From: an uncultured Ellagibacter sp.
GTDB taxonomy: Bacteria > Actinomycetota > Coriobacteriia > Coriobacteriales > Eggerthellaceae
Direction: 5' to 3'
Assembly: GCA_934613165.1 (NCBI GenBank)
Contig: CAKTSW010000084.1
Coordinates: 1-6,483 of the forward strand
DNA length: 6,483 bases
In this document: piece after piece, positions 1 to 5,129 of the stretch
Layout: each line of letters starts with the position of its first letter
Numbering within the stretch: the stretch's first letter is position 1
Program-made: the position numbers and the translations under genes
Notes under the pieces: model-generated
Told to the model about the DNA's origin: nothing
The model's input: the letters and a program-made list of their open reading frames with translations, nothing else
Database searches by the model: none

Positions 1-1
1 G

Positions 2-97
2 GCCGCGCCCGAGATCGTGGAGAAGGACACCGCGAAACTCGCCGACCTGCGCGACAAGCTCGCCCGCGTAGAAGAGCAGCTCGCGGCGCTTGCGTAA
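2..97 (+). CDS. valS: Valyl-tRNA synthetase, C-terminal end (partial)
   Basis: The window opens inside a reading frame that gives 31 residues before a TAA stop, beginning AAPEIVEKDTAKLADL and ending EEQLAALA. The pattern A-P-E-x-V-x-K-(8 or so residues)-L followed by charged heptads matches the C-terminal coiled-coil arm of bacterial valyl-tRNA synthetase, where the usual text is close to 'A/KAPE-V-V-x-KE-x-x-KL'. In ValRS this arm contacts the tRNA elbow; the catalytic class I domain lies upstream, outside the window. The fragment ends directly before a strong intrinsic terminator, so it is the last gene of its transcript. Only the tail is visible, so the identification rests on the coiled-coil signature. 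Another protein with a C-terminal coiled coil is possible but less likely. Confidence 0.75.
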   Translation, partial: AAPEIVEKDTAKLADLRDKLARVEEQLAALA

Positions 98-106
98 ACG
101 GAACGG

Positions 107-147
107 GCGCAGGAGCCGCCCTTCGGGCCCAAGGCTCCTGCGCTTTT
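107..147 (+). terminator. Intrinsic terminator after valS
   Basis: An 11-bp perfect stem pairs GCGCAGGAGCC (107-117) with GGCTCCTGCGC (133-143). The loop can fold further as GCCC-TTC-GGGC, and TTTT follows at 144-147. It begins ten bases after the valS stop codon, so it is well placed to end the valS transcript. The T-run merges with the next promoter. Confidence 0.9.
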
Positions 148-155
148 GCTATAAT
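147..155 (+). promoter_or_regulatory. Extended -10 promoter for the zinc-ribbon gene
   Basis: TGCTATAAT holds a consensus -10 box (TATAAT, 150-155) with the TGN extension at 147-149. The position expected for a -35 box (about 127-132) falls within the loop of the valS terminator and reads GCCCAA, which is far from consensus. The extended -10 probably compensates. A start site near 162 would give a leader of about 53 nt before the ATG at 215. Confidence 0.65.
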
Positions 156-214
156 CGTTCGCTAGTTGCTCGAAGAGCCTGGTGATGCGGGCTCGAACAG
201 GAAACGAGGAATCC

Positions 215-799
215 ATGTCCGAATTGATGTCGCAGCTGATCACGCCCGAACTGATGACGGCGTTCTCGATTTTCATCGTGCTGCTCGTGGTGCTCTACGT
301 CTTGTCGATTGTGTGGGTCGTCCGTGATGCGTACATGCGCGGGACGCGCTGGTACGTGTGGGGCATCGTCGCCCTTGTGCCGCTTCTCGGCGTCATCGCG
401 TACTGCCTGCTCCGTCCGCCGCTGCTGCAGATCGACCGCGACGAGCAGGAGCTCGAAGTGGCCTTGAAGCAGCGCGAGCTCATGAAGTACGGCGAGTGCG
501 CGACCTGCGGTTACCCGGTTGAATCGGACTACGTCGTGTGCCCGAACTGCCATTCGCGCCTGAAGAACCTGTGCCCGAGCTGCCATCGCGCGCTCGATCC
601 TGCATGGACGGTGTGCCCGTACTGCGCGACCCCGGCAGGCCAGGCGCATAACGGCGCCGCCCGTCGTCGCCCGCGCCCGCACCAGGCGGCACCCGCGGCA
701 GGTGCGCCTGCGCAGGCTCAGTCGCGCGAGCAGCGCGCCCAGCAGCAGGTCCGCACCCGCGCCCCGCGCAAGCAGGAGCATCGCGAACCCGAAAACTAG
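215..799 (+). CDS. Membrane-anchored double zinc-ribbon protein of unknown function
   Basis: A 194-residue protein that I do not recognise as a named gene. Two hydrophobic segments (about residues 17-36 and 46-66) look like membrane helices separated by a short loop, RDAYMRGTRWY. The second, with W-G-I-V-A-L-V-P-L-L-G, resembles the N-terminal membrane module seen in some phospholipase-D-like and zinc-ribbon proteins. A charged linker (about 72-92) leads to two zinc ribbons of equal spacing: C95-x2-C98, C109-x2-C112 and C120-x2-C123, C134-x2-C137, with ten residues between the knuckles of each. This matches a double zinc ribbon (DZR-type) domain. The last 50 residues are rich in Arg, Ala, Gln and Pro, and look disordered and basic. 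I chose the ATG at 215 because GAGGA (206-210) sits just before it; a GTG at 182 in frame would add 11 residues without a good ribosome site. The gene has its own promoter and terminator, so it is probably monocistronic. Zinc binding is inferred from the cysteines; partner and role are unknown. Confidence 0.85.
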   Translation: MSELMSQLITPELMTAFSIFIVLLVVLYVLSIVWVVRDAYMRGTRWYVWGIVALVPLLGVIAYCLLRPPLLQIDRDEQELEVALKQRELMKYGECATCGYPVESDYVVCPNCHSRLKNLCPSCHRALDPAWTVCPYCATPAGQAHNGAARRRPRPHQAAPAAGAPAQAQSREQRAQQQVRTRAPRKQEHREPEN

Positions 800-837
800 C
801 TTGAGCCCGAACGCGCCGCGAGCGCGATTGGAAGAGG

Positions 838-865
838 GAAGGGAGCCTTCGGGCTCCCTTCTTCT
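838..865 (+). terminator. Intrinsic terminator with UUCG tetraloop
   Basis: A perfect 10-bp stem pairs GAAGGGAGCC (838-847) with GGCTCCCTTC (852-861) around the loop TTCG, giving the very stable C(UUCG)G closure. TTCT follows, a short and imperfect T-tract. It lies about 40 bases after the stop codon of the zinc-ribbon gene and separates it from ffh. Confidence 0.88.
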
Positions 866-918
866 GCATAGGGCGTGTTGCCGGGATCGGACTTCGTCGC
901 CCTGCGCTTCGACTGGCG

Positions 919-924
919 TATAAT
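919..924 (+). promoter_or_regulatory. -10 box of the ffh promoter
   Basis: A consensus TATAAT lies 50 bases before the ffh ATG. No good -35 hexamer is visible at 16-18 bases upstream (around 896-903, sequence TCGCCC or similar), so activity may need an activator or rest on the -10 alone. The predicted start site near 931 would give a 43-nt leader that opens with a small palindrome (935-944). Confidence 0.55.
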
Positions 925-973
925 CATAGGGTTAACAACGTTGTATCCCTCGAGTCACCATTCGGAGGTTTCC

Positions 974-2383
974 ATGCTCGAAAGCTTGTCCGAGCGTTTG
1001 CAGAACATCTTCTCCGGCCTGCGCGGCAAGGGCCGCCTCACCGAAGACGACATCAACTCCGCCATGCGCGAAATCCGCCTGGCGCTTCTGGAAGCGGACG
1101 TCAACTTCAAGGTGGTGAAGCAGTTCTGTGCTCGCACGAAGGAGCGCTGCCTCACCGCCGAGGTACTCGACTCGCTCACGCCTGCGCAGAACGTCGTGAA
1201 GATCGTGCTCGACGAGCTGACCGAGCTTTTGGGCCGCACCGATTCCAAGCTCGTCCTTTCGAGCCGCATCCCCAACGTCATCATGCTCGTCGGCCTTCAG
1301 GGCTCGGGCAAGACAACTGCCGCCGCCAAGCTCGCGTATCGCCTGAAGCAGGAAAAGCACTCGCCTTTGCTCGTGGCGTGCGACGTGTACCGTCCCGCCG
1401 CCGCCGACCAGCTCCAAACGCTTGGCGACGAGATGGGCGTGCGCGTGTACCGCGGCGATGGGACCGACCCGGTCGCCATCGCCAAGGAAGGCGTGCAGGA
1501 CGCGATCGACCACTTGCGCGACGTGGTCATCGTCGACACCGCCGGCCGCCTTCACGTCGACGAGGACATGATGGAAGAGGCCGAGGCCATCAAGCGCGCC
1601 GTGAAGCCCGACCAGATCCTCATGGTCGTCGACGCCATGACCGGCCAGGACGTCGTGAACGTGGCGTCTGCCTTCGCCGAGCGCGTCGACTTCGACGGCG
1701 TCATCATGTCGAAGATGGATGGCGACGCCCGCGGCGGCGGCGCGCTTTCCATCAAGCAGGTCACGGGCAAGCCCATCAAGTTCATCAGCGCGGGCGAGAA
1801 GCCCGATTCGCTCGAGGAATTCCACCCCGACCGCATCGCGAAGCGCATCCTCGGCATGGGCGACATGGTGAGCCTCATCGAGAGCGCTGTAAAGGTCCAG
1901 CAGGAAGCCGAAGAGGCCGAAACCGCCAAGCGCATCGCGAAATCGCAGATCACGCTCAACGACTTTATCGACATGAACCGCCAGATCCGCAAGATGGGCG
2001 GCATCGCCAAGCTCGTCTCGGCGCTTCCCGGCGGCGACAAGGCGCTCGGCTCGGGCCAGGTCGACGAGGGCGCGCTCGACCGCATGGAGGTCATCATCAA
2101 CTCCATGACGAAGGAGGAGCGCGCAAAGCCCGAGGTTCTGAACGGTAGCCGCCGCGCGCGCATCGCGGCCGGCGCCGGCGTGTCGGTCACCGAGGTGAAC
2201 CAGCTCATCAAGAAGTTCAACGAGACCAAGAAGATGATGCGCAAGATGATGCCCACCGAAGCGGAGCTTTCGGGCAAGGGCAAGAAGGGCAAGCGCCGCC
2301 GCCGCTTCCCCGGTATGCCGGGCGGCATGAGCATGTCCGACATCAAGAAAGTCCAGGCAATGCTCGAAGAGAGCGAGAAATAG
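974..2383 (+). CDS. ffh: Signal recognition particle protein (SRP54 homologue)
   Basis: This 469-residue protein is the GTPase of the signal recognition particle. It binds signal sequences of nascent membrane proteins together with the 4.5S RNA and delivers them to the receptor FtsY at the membrane. Domains in order: the helical N domain (about 1-95), the G domain (about 96-300) and the methionine-rich M domain (about 325-469). GTPase motifs visible are the P-loop GLQGSGKTT (107-115), DVYRPAA (137-143), DTAGR (188-192), SKMDGDARGG (246-255, in place of the common TKLDG) and SAGEKPDSLEEFHPDR (272-287). The RNA-binding signature SRRARIAAGAG (392-402) is in the M domain, followed by Met-rich helices and a Lys/Arg patch near 436-444. 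The length is normal for the family. GGAGG at 964-968 sits five bases before the ATG and fixes the start. The SRP RNA gene is not in this window. Confidence 0.98.
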   Translation: MLESLSERLQNIFSGLRGKGRLTEDDINSAMREIRLALLEADVNFKVVKQFCARTKERCLTAEVLDSLTPAQNVVKIVLDELTELLGRTDSKLVLSSRIPNVIMLVGLQGSGKTTAAAKLAYRLKQEKHSPLLVACDVYRPAAADQLQTLGDEMGVRVYRGDGTDPVAIAKEGVQDAIDHLRDVVIVDTAGRLHVDEDMMEEAEAIKRAVKPDQILMVVDAMTGQDVVNVASAFAERVDFDGVIMSKMDGDARGGGALSIKQVTGKPIKFISAGEKPDSLEEFHPDRIAKRILGMGDMVSLIESAVKVQQEAEEAETAKRIAKSQITLNDFIDMNRQIRKMGGIAKLVSALPGGDKALGSGQVDEGALDRMEVIINSMTKEERAKPEVLNGSRRARIAAGAGVSVTEVNQLIKKFNETKKMMRKMMPTEAELSGKGKKGKRRRRFPGMPGGMSMSDIKKVQAMLEESEK

Positions 2384-2450
2384 CAGGAAGCGCGCCCGCG
2401 GCCGGAAGAGGACGGACGCTTAAGGCGCGCAAGAGAAGGGGAGGGCCAAC

Positions 2451-2996
2451 ATGGCTTGCAAGGTTTTGGTGGTAACGGGAAGCCCGCGCGTGAACGGCAA
2501 TTCCGACATGCTCGCGGACGCGTTCATCGAGGGCGCGAAATCGGCAGGGTGCGAGGTGCGCCGCATCGACGCGGGGCGCGCCAAGATCGCAGGCTGCCTC
2601 GGTTGCAACTACTGCTTCACGCACGAGGGCGAATGCGTGCAAAAGGACGACATGCAGAAGTTCTACCCCGACCTGCACTGGGCCGATGCGCTCGTGTACG
2701 CCACGCCCCTGTACTGCTTCACCTATCCGGCGCAGCTCAAGGCGTTCCAAGACCGCATGCTCTGCGGCATCGCCAAGTCGTTCGGCATCCCGCGCGTCGG
2801 CCTGCTTCTGTGCCTCGAGGACAAGGACATCACCGCGGCCGATTCGCTGCTCGACACCTACAAGCGCTCGAACGCCTACACCCACCAGGAAAGCATCGGC
2901 GAGGTCGTGGTGAACGCGGTGTTCGACAAGGGCGCCATCGCCGGCAACCCGGGGCTTGAACGGGCGCGTGAGCTCGGCGCGAGCCTCGGCGAGTAG
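2451..2996 (+). CDS. NAD(P)H:FMN reductase / iron-sulfur-flavoprotein-like protein
   Basis: A 181-residue protein of the flavodoxin-fold NADPH-dependent FMN reductase superfamily. The N-terminus KVLVVTGSPRVNGNSDML (4-21) is the strand and phosphate loop that holds FMN phosphate. A second family mark is ATPLYCFTYPAQLKAFQDR (84-102), the segment that lines the flavin and the subunit interface. Between them lie four cysteines, C49-x2-C52-x2-C55-x6-C62, followed by KDDM. This spacing fits the compact CX2CX2CX4-7C motif of the archaeal iron-sulfur flavoprotein Isf, which holds a [4Fe-4S] cluster. Many relatives keep similar cysteines with no proven cluster, so an Fe-S centre is an inference. The substrate is unknown; a cytosolic redox or quinone/flavin reduction role is likely. 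The strong site AGGGGAGGG (2437-2445) supports the ATG. The 67-base gap after ffh has no clear terminator or promoter, so the two genes may be co-transcribed. Confidence 0.85.
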   Translation: MACKVLVVTGSPRVNGNSDMLADAFIEGAKSAGCEVRRIDAGRAKIAGCLGCNYCFTHEGECVQKDDMQKFYPDLHWADALVYATPLYCFTYPAQLKAFQDRMLCGIAKSFGIPRVGLLLCLEDKDITAADSLLDTYKRSNAYTHQESIGEVVVNAVFDKGAIAGNPGLERARELGASLGE

Positions 2997-3017
2997 CCGC
3001 CCGCCGTTTGTGTACGC

Positions 3018-3031
3018 TTCATGCGCATGAA
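3018..3031 (+). promoter_or_regulatory. 14-bp perfect palindrome next to the rpsP -35 box (possible operator)
   Basis: TTCATGCGCATGAA is a perfect inverted repeat that ends one base before the -35 hexamer of the rpsP promoter. Its place fits a binding site for a dimeric regulator. As RNA it would form only a weak 5-bp stem and has no following T-run in terminator register, so a terminator role is unlikely. The regulator is unknown. Confidence 0.35.
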
Positions 3032-3032
3032 C

Positions 3033-3061
3033 TTGCTATTTTTCGATATTTCCAGTAATAT
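3033..3061 (+). promoter_or_regulatory. Promoter of the rpsP-khpA-rimM operon
   Basis: TTGCTA (3033-3038) and TAATAT (3056-3061) are separated by exactly 17 bases, in a stretch clearly richer in A/T than the rest of the window. An alternative -10 (TATAAG, 3059-3064) would have a 20-base spacer. Transcription would begin near 3068, giving a leader of roughly 73 nt before rpsP. Confidence 0.7.
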
Positions 3062-3074
3062 AAGCAATCGCTGT

Positions 3075-3104
3075 GTTTTCCCGAGGTGTTTGGCCTCGTA
3101 AAAC
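3075..3104 (+). promoter_or_regulatory. Leader hairpin upstream of rpsP
   Basis: GTTTT (3075-3079) pairs with AAAAC (3100-3104), and inside them CGAGG (3082-3086) pairs with CCTCG (3094-3098) around the 7-nt loop TGTTTGG. The two helices are joined by a small internal loop. The T-run is on the 5' side, so it is not a terminator. It lies in the predicted rpsP leader, 20 bases ahead of the ribosome site, and could affect mRNA stability or translation. Confidence 0.4.
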
Positions 3105-3140
3105 CGAGATGAGAGTTTAGAAATAAAGGAGTTCAACTTC

Positions 3141-3386
3141 ATGGCAGTCAAAATTCGCCTGGCTCGTCACGGCGCAAAGAAGCGTCCGTACTACCGCATC
3201 GTCGTTGCCGATTCCCGCGCTCCGCGCGACGGCAAGTTCATCGAAGAGGTCGGCCGCTACAACCCGTGCGTCGATCCGTCGATGATCTCTGTGGACCTCG
3301 AGAAGGTCGACAAGTGGATCGCCAATGGCGCTCAGCCGACCGACACCGTCGTTCGTCTTCTTGAAACCGCTCGCAAGGAAGCGTAA
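3141..3386 (+). CDS. rpsP: Small ribosomal subunit protein bS16
   Basis: An 81-residue protein that matches S16 along its whole length; the family is about 80-90 residues. The signature [20 protein letters not shown] (3-22) is followed by [20 protein letters not shown] (23-42), both diagnostic. S16 binds 16S rRNA in the 5' and central domains and is needed for 30S assembly. The ribosome site AAAGGAG (3125-3131) lies nine bases before the ATG. It is the first gene of a compact unit with khpA (5-base gap) and rimM, which ties two ribosome-assembly genes together. The gene uses several CGT Arg codons, as expected for a highly expressed protein, against the C-ending preference of the neighbours. 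Confidence 0.98.
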   Translation: MAVKIRLARHGAKKRPYYRIVVADSRAPRDGKFIEEVGRYNPCVDPSMISVDLEKVDKWIANGAQPTDTVVRLLETARKEA

Positions 3387-3391
3387 ACGGC

Positions 3392-3646
3392 ATGTCTGAG
3401 CAGACGGAAGACCTCGTCGGCTTGGTTGACGCGATCGTGCGTCCCCTCGTGGACCACGAAGAGGACCTCGACATCACGGGAAGCGAAACCGAAGAAGGTT
3501 CCATTCTCGTCGAGATTCGCGTGAACGAAGAAGACGCCGGTAAGGTCATTGGCCGCCAGGGTCGTGTCATCAAGGCCATTCGCACGCTTGCGCGTGCGGC
3601 CGCATCGCATTCGGATGTTCCCGTCGACGTGGAGCTTGTCGAGTAG
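3392..3646 (+). CDS. khpA: KH-domain RNA-binding protein KhpA
   Basis: An 84-residue single KH-domain protein. The RNA-gripping GxxG loop is seen as KVIGRQGRVIKAIR (51-64), with G54-R-Q-G57 as the loop. It is preceded by a beta strand SILVEIRV (37-44) and followed by a helix with LARAAASH. It ends in VPVDVELVE, the usual last strand. KhpA proteins, formerly annotated as YlqC or UPF0109, bind RNA widely. In Firmicutes they pair with KhpB/Jag to influence cell elongation and division; the role in other groups is less known. The partner gene is not in this window. AAGGAA (3375-3380) inside the end of rpsP is the likely ribosome site, so translation may be coupled to rpsP. The position between rpsP and rimM is the conserved one. 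Confidence 0.93.
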   Translation: MSEQTEDLVGLVDAIVRPLVDHEEDLDITGSETEEGSILVEIRVNEEDAGKVIGRQGRVIKAIRTLARAAASHSDVPVDVELVE

Positions 3647-4183
3647 ATGCGCGAATGGGCCGATGTCGCCTGGTTGGCGACTGCGAAGAATCTAGATGGA
3701 GGGCTCGTCGTGCGCAGCGCGTCGGGCCTTCCTTTTTTGCTCGAGGAAGGCGTCGAGGTCGCGTTCGTGCCTCCGGTGCTCGACGAGCCCCGTCGTGCGC
3801 AGGTGGAGGAAATCCGTCCGCGCGACGACGACTCGGCCGTCGTGTGGTTCTCGGGCGTCGAGGACATCGACACCGCGAAGGCGCTCATCGGGTGCCACGT
3901 GCTCATGAAGCGCGCCGAACTGCCCGATCTCGCTCGTGCGCAGGCTGCGGCGCATTCCGACGCCGCGCTCGGCTGGGAGGTCCACGACGCGAAGGCCGGT
4001 CTTCTCGGCACGCTTCTGCGCGTGGACGACAACCCCGGGCAAAGCCTGCTCGTCGTCGCGCGCGCAGGCGGCGACGAGGGCCATCCCATCCTCATCCCGC
4101 TCGTCGACGAGTTCCTCGTGCGTATCGACGAGGAAGCCTGCCGCATCGACGTCGACGTCCCCGCAGGGCTTTTAGACCTGTAA
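3647..4183 (+). CDS. rimM: Ribosome maturation factor RimM
   Basis: A 178-residue protein with the two-barrel plan of RimM: an N-terminal RimM barrel (about 5-88) and a C-terminal PRC barrel (about 105-176). RimM binds S19 and helps mature the head of the 30S subunit. The C-terminal signature is clear: LGWEVHDAKAGLLGTLLRVDD (108-128), ILIPLVDEFLVRIDEE (148-163) and IDVDVPAGLLDL (167-178). The N-terminus is divergent: the usual G-x-V/I-x-x-x-H-G-x-x-G is replaced by WLATAKNLDGGLVVRS (9-24), so the His and first Gly are not conserved. The ATG follows the khpA TAG with no gap, which suggests translational coupling; a GGAG at 3631-3634 within khpA may serve as its ribosome site. The length is close to the family norm. 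Confidence 0.9.
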   Translation: MREWADVAWLATAKNLDGGLVVRSASGLPFLLEEGVEVAFVPPVLDEPRRAQVEEIRPRDDDSAVVWFSGVEDIDTAKALIGCHVLMKRAELPDLARAQAAAHSDAALGWEVHDAKAGLLGTLLRVDDNPGQSLLVVARAGGDEGHPILIPLVDEFLVRIDEEACRIDVDVPAGLLDL

Positions 4184-4189
4184 CTTTCG

Positions 4190-4228
4190 CGCGCCTCGCA
4201 GGGCTTTACACGCCCTCGGGCGCGTTTT
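4190..4228 (+). terminator. Terminator or attenuator between rimM and trmD
   Basis: CGCGCC (4190-4195) pairs with GGCGCG (4219-4224), and AGGGC (4200-4204) pairs with GCCCT (4212-4216). CG/CG pairs with small bulges lie between the two helices. The loop is TTTACAC and the stem is followed by TTTT (4225-4228). It begins seven bases after the rimM stop codon. It has all parts of an intrinsic terminator although rimM and trmD are usually co-transcribed. Confidence 0.75.
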
Positions 4229-4256
4229 CGTATGCCCGCAAACGAAGGGAACACCC

Positions 4257-5036
4257 GTGATCATCGAGACGCTTTCGACGTTTCCCCATATGTACGACTC
4301 CGTCATGGGAACGTCCATGATGCGCATCGCGCAGGAAAAGGGAATCCTTGATTTTCACGCGTACGACCTGCGCGATTGGACGCACGACCGCCATCGCACG
4401 ACCGACGACGACCCCTACGGCGGCGGCGCCGGGCTCGTCATGAAGTGCGAGCCGCTCTTCGAGGCGTACGACGACATCTGCGCGCGCCCCGTGGGCGGGG
4501 CAAGCGCTGCGGCTGAAGGCGAACCCACTCGCCGATTGAAACCCCACACCATCTTCCTCGCGCCCCAGGGGCGGCGCTTCGACGACGCCTGCGCGCTCGA
4601 ACTTGCCGAGCACGAGCGGCTCTTGTTCGTGTGCGGGCACTACGAGGGCATCGACGAGCGCGCCTACACCTTGGCCGACGAGGTCATTTCCCTTGGCGAC
4701 TACGTCCTTACGAGCGGCGAGCTCGCTTCCATGGTCGTGATCGATGCCGTGGTGCGCAAGCTCCCCGGCGTTCTCGGCGCCGAGGAGGGCGCCAAGACCG
4801 AGAGCTTCTCCGACGGGCTGCTCGAATACCCTCAGTACACGCGTCCCGCGAATTTCCGCGGCATGGAGGTGCCGGCCGTCCTTTTGTCGGGCGACCACGG
4901 CAAGGTCGCCGCATGGCGCCGCGAGCAGAGCCTTAAGCGCACGGCCCGCCTGCGCCCCGACCTGCTTTCCGGCGTCGAGCTTTCGCCCGCTGAGAGGGAT
5001 TTTCTGCAGAGTTTGGGCCTTGAGCCTAAGCAATAG
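4257..5036 (+). CDS. trmD: tRNA (guanine-N1-)-methyltransferase TrmD
   Basis: A 259-residue SPOUT-class enzyme that uses S-adenosylmethionine to make m1G37 next to the anticodon, which prevents +1 frameshifting. Motifs in order: IETLSTFPHMYDS (3-15), DDPYGGGAGLVMK (51-63), the cofactor-knot segments FVCGHYEGIDER (124-135) and ISLGDYVLTSGELA (144-157), LPGVLG (169-174), SFSDGLLEYPQYTRP (183-197) and the C-terminal VLLSGDHGKVAAWRREQSL (208-226). R167 corresponds to Arg154 of the E. coli enzyme. The catalytic Asp169 of E. coli falls at E182 by ungapped counting, so Glu replaces Asp here. The start is GTG, supported by GAAGGGA (4244-4250) six bases earlier and by the family N-terminus beginning at once. 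The length is normal. A terminator-like stem-loop lies just upstream, so expression may be reduced relative to rimM. Confidence 0.97.
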   Translation: MIIETLSTFPHMYDSVMGTSMMRIAQEKGILDFHAYDLRDWTHDRHRTTDDDPYGGGAGLVMKCEPLFEAYDDICARPVGGASAAAEGEPTRRLKPHTIFLAPQGRRFDDACALELAEHERLLFVCGHYEGIDERAYTLADEVISLGDYVLTSGELASMVVIDAVVRKLPGVLGAEEGAKTESFSDGLLEYPQYTRPANFRGMEVPAVLLSGDHGKVAAWRREQSLKRTARLRPDLLSGVELSPAERDFLQSLGLEPKQ

Positions 5037-5085
5037 GGGATGCGCGGTATCATTTTCGTTTGTCACTGTAGCGAAAAGCCTCGAC

Positions 5086-5101
5086 GCGCGCGATCGCGCG
5101 C
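5086..5101 (+). repeat. 16-bp perfect GC palindrome between trmD and lepB
   Basis: GCGCGCGATCGCGCGC is its own reverse complement, centred at 5093/5094. It lies 28 bases before the lepB start in the 93-base trmD-lepB gap. No T-run follows, so it is not an intrinsic terminator. It may act as a DNA site or form a short stem in the leader; alternating CG can also arise by chance in a GC-rich genome. Confidence 0.4.
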
Positions 5102-5129
5102 CGCGCATTCGAAAGGACGAGAGCTCCAC

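Noticed and set aside
932..1825. Minus-strand open frame of 297 codons opposite ffh
   Set aside because: It is a codon-bias shadow with an Asp/His/Val/Leu-rich translation and no family features; ffh is certain on the other strand.
2390..2430. Inverted repeat GCGCGCC ... GGCGCGC in the ffh-flavoprotein gap
   Set aside because: The loop is 27 nt and no T-run follows; GC-only repeats of this length are expected by chance here.
2987..3010. Possible terminator after the flavoprotein gene (CGGCG ... CGCCG then TTTGTG)
   Set aside because: The stem is only 5 bp with a 10-nt loop and the T-run is interrupted, so it is too weak to call.
2876..3151. Minus-strand open frame of 91 codons in the AT-rich spacer before rpsP
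   Set aside because: It looks less biased than other shadows, but it crosses the rpsP promoter and ribosome site, has no recognised domain and overlaps the end of the flavoprotein gene.
3238..4254. Long minus-strand open frame of 338 codons across rpsP, khpA and rimM
   Set aside because: The translation is rich in Ser, Arg and Thr with no recognisable motif, as expected for the complement of GC-rich coding DNA; three confirmed genes lie opposite it.
5048..5053. TATCAT as a -10 box for lepB
   Set aside because: The nearest -35-like hexamer, TTGAGC, is 22 bases upstream, which is too far; lepB is more likely expressed with trmD.
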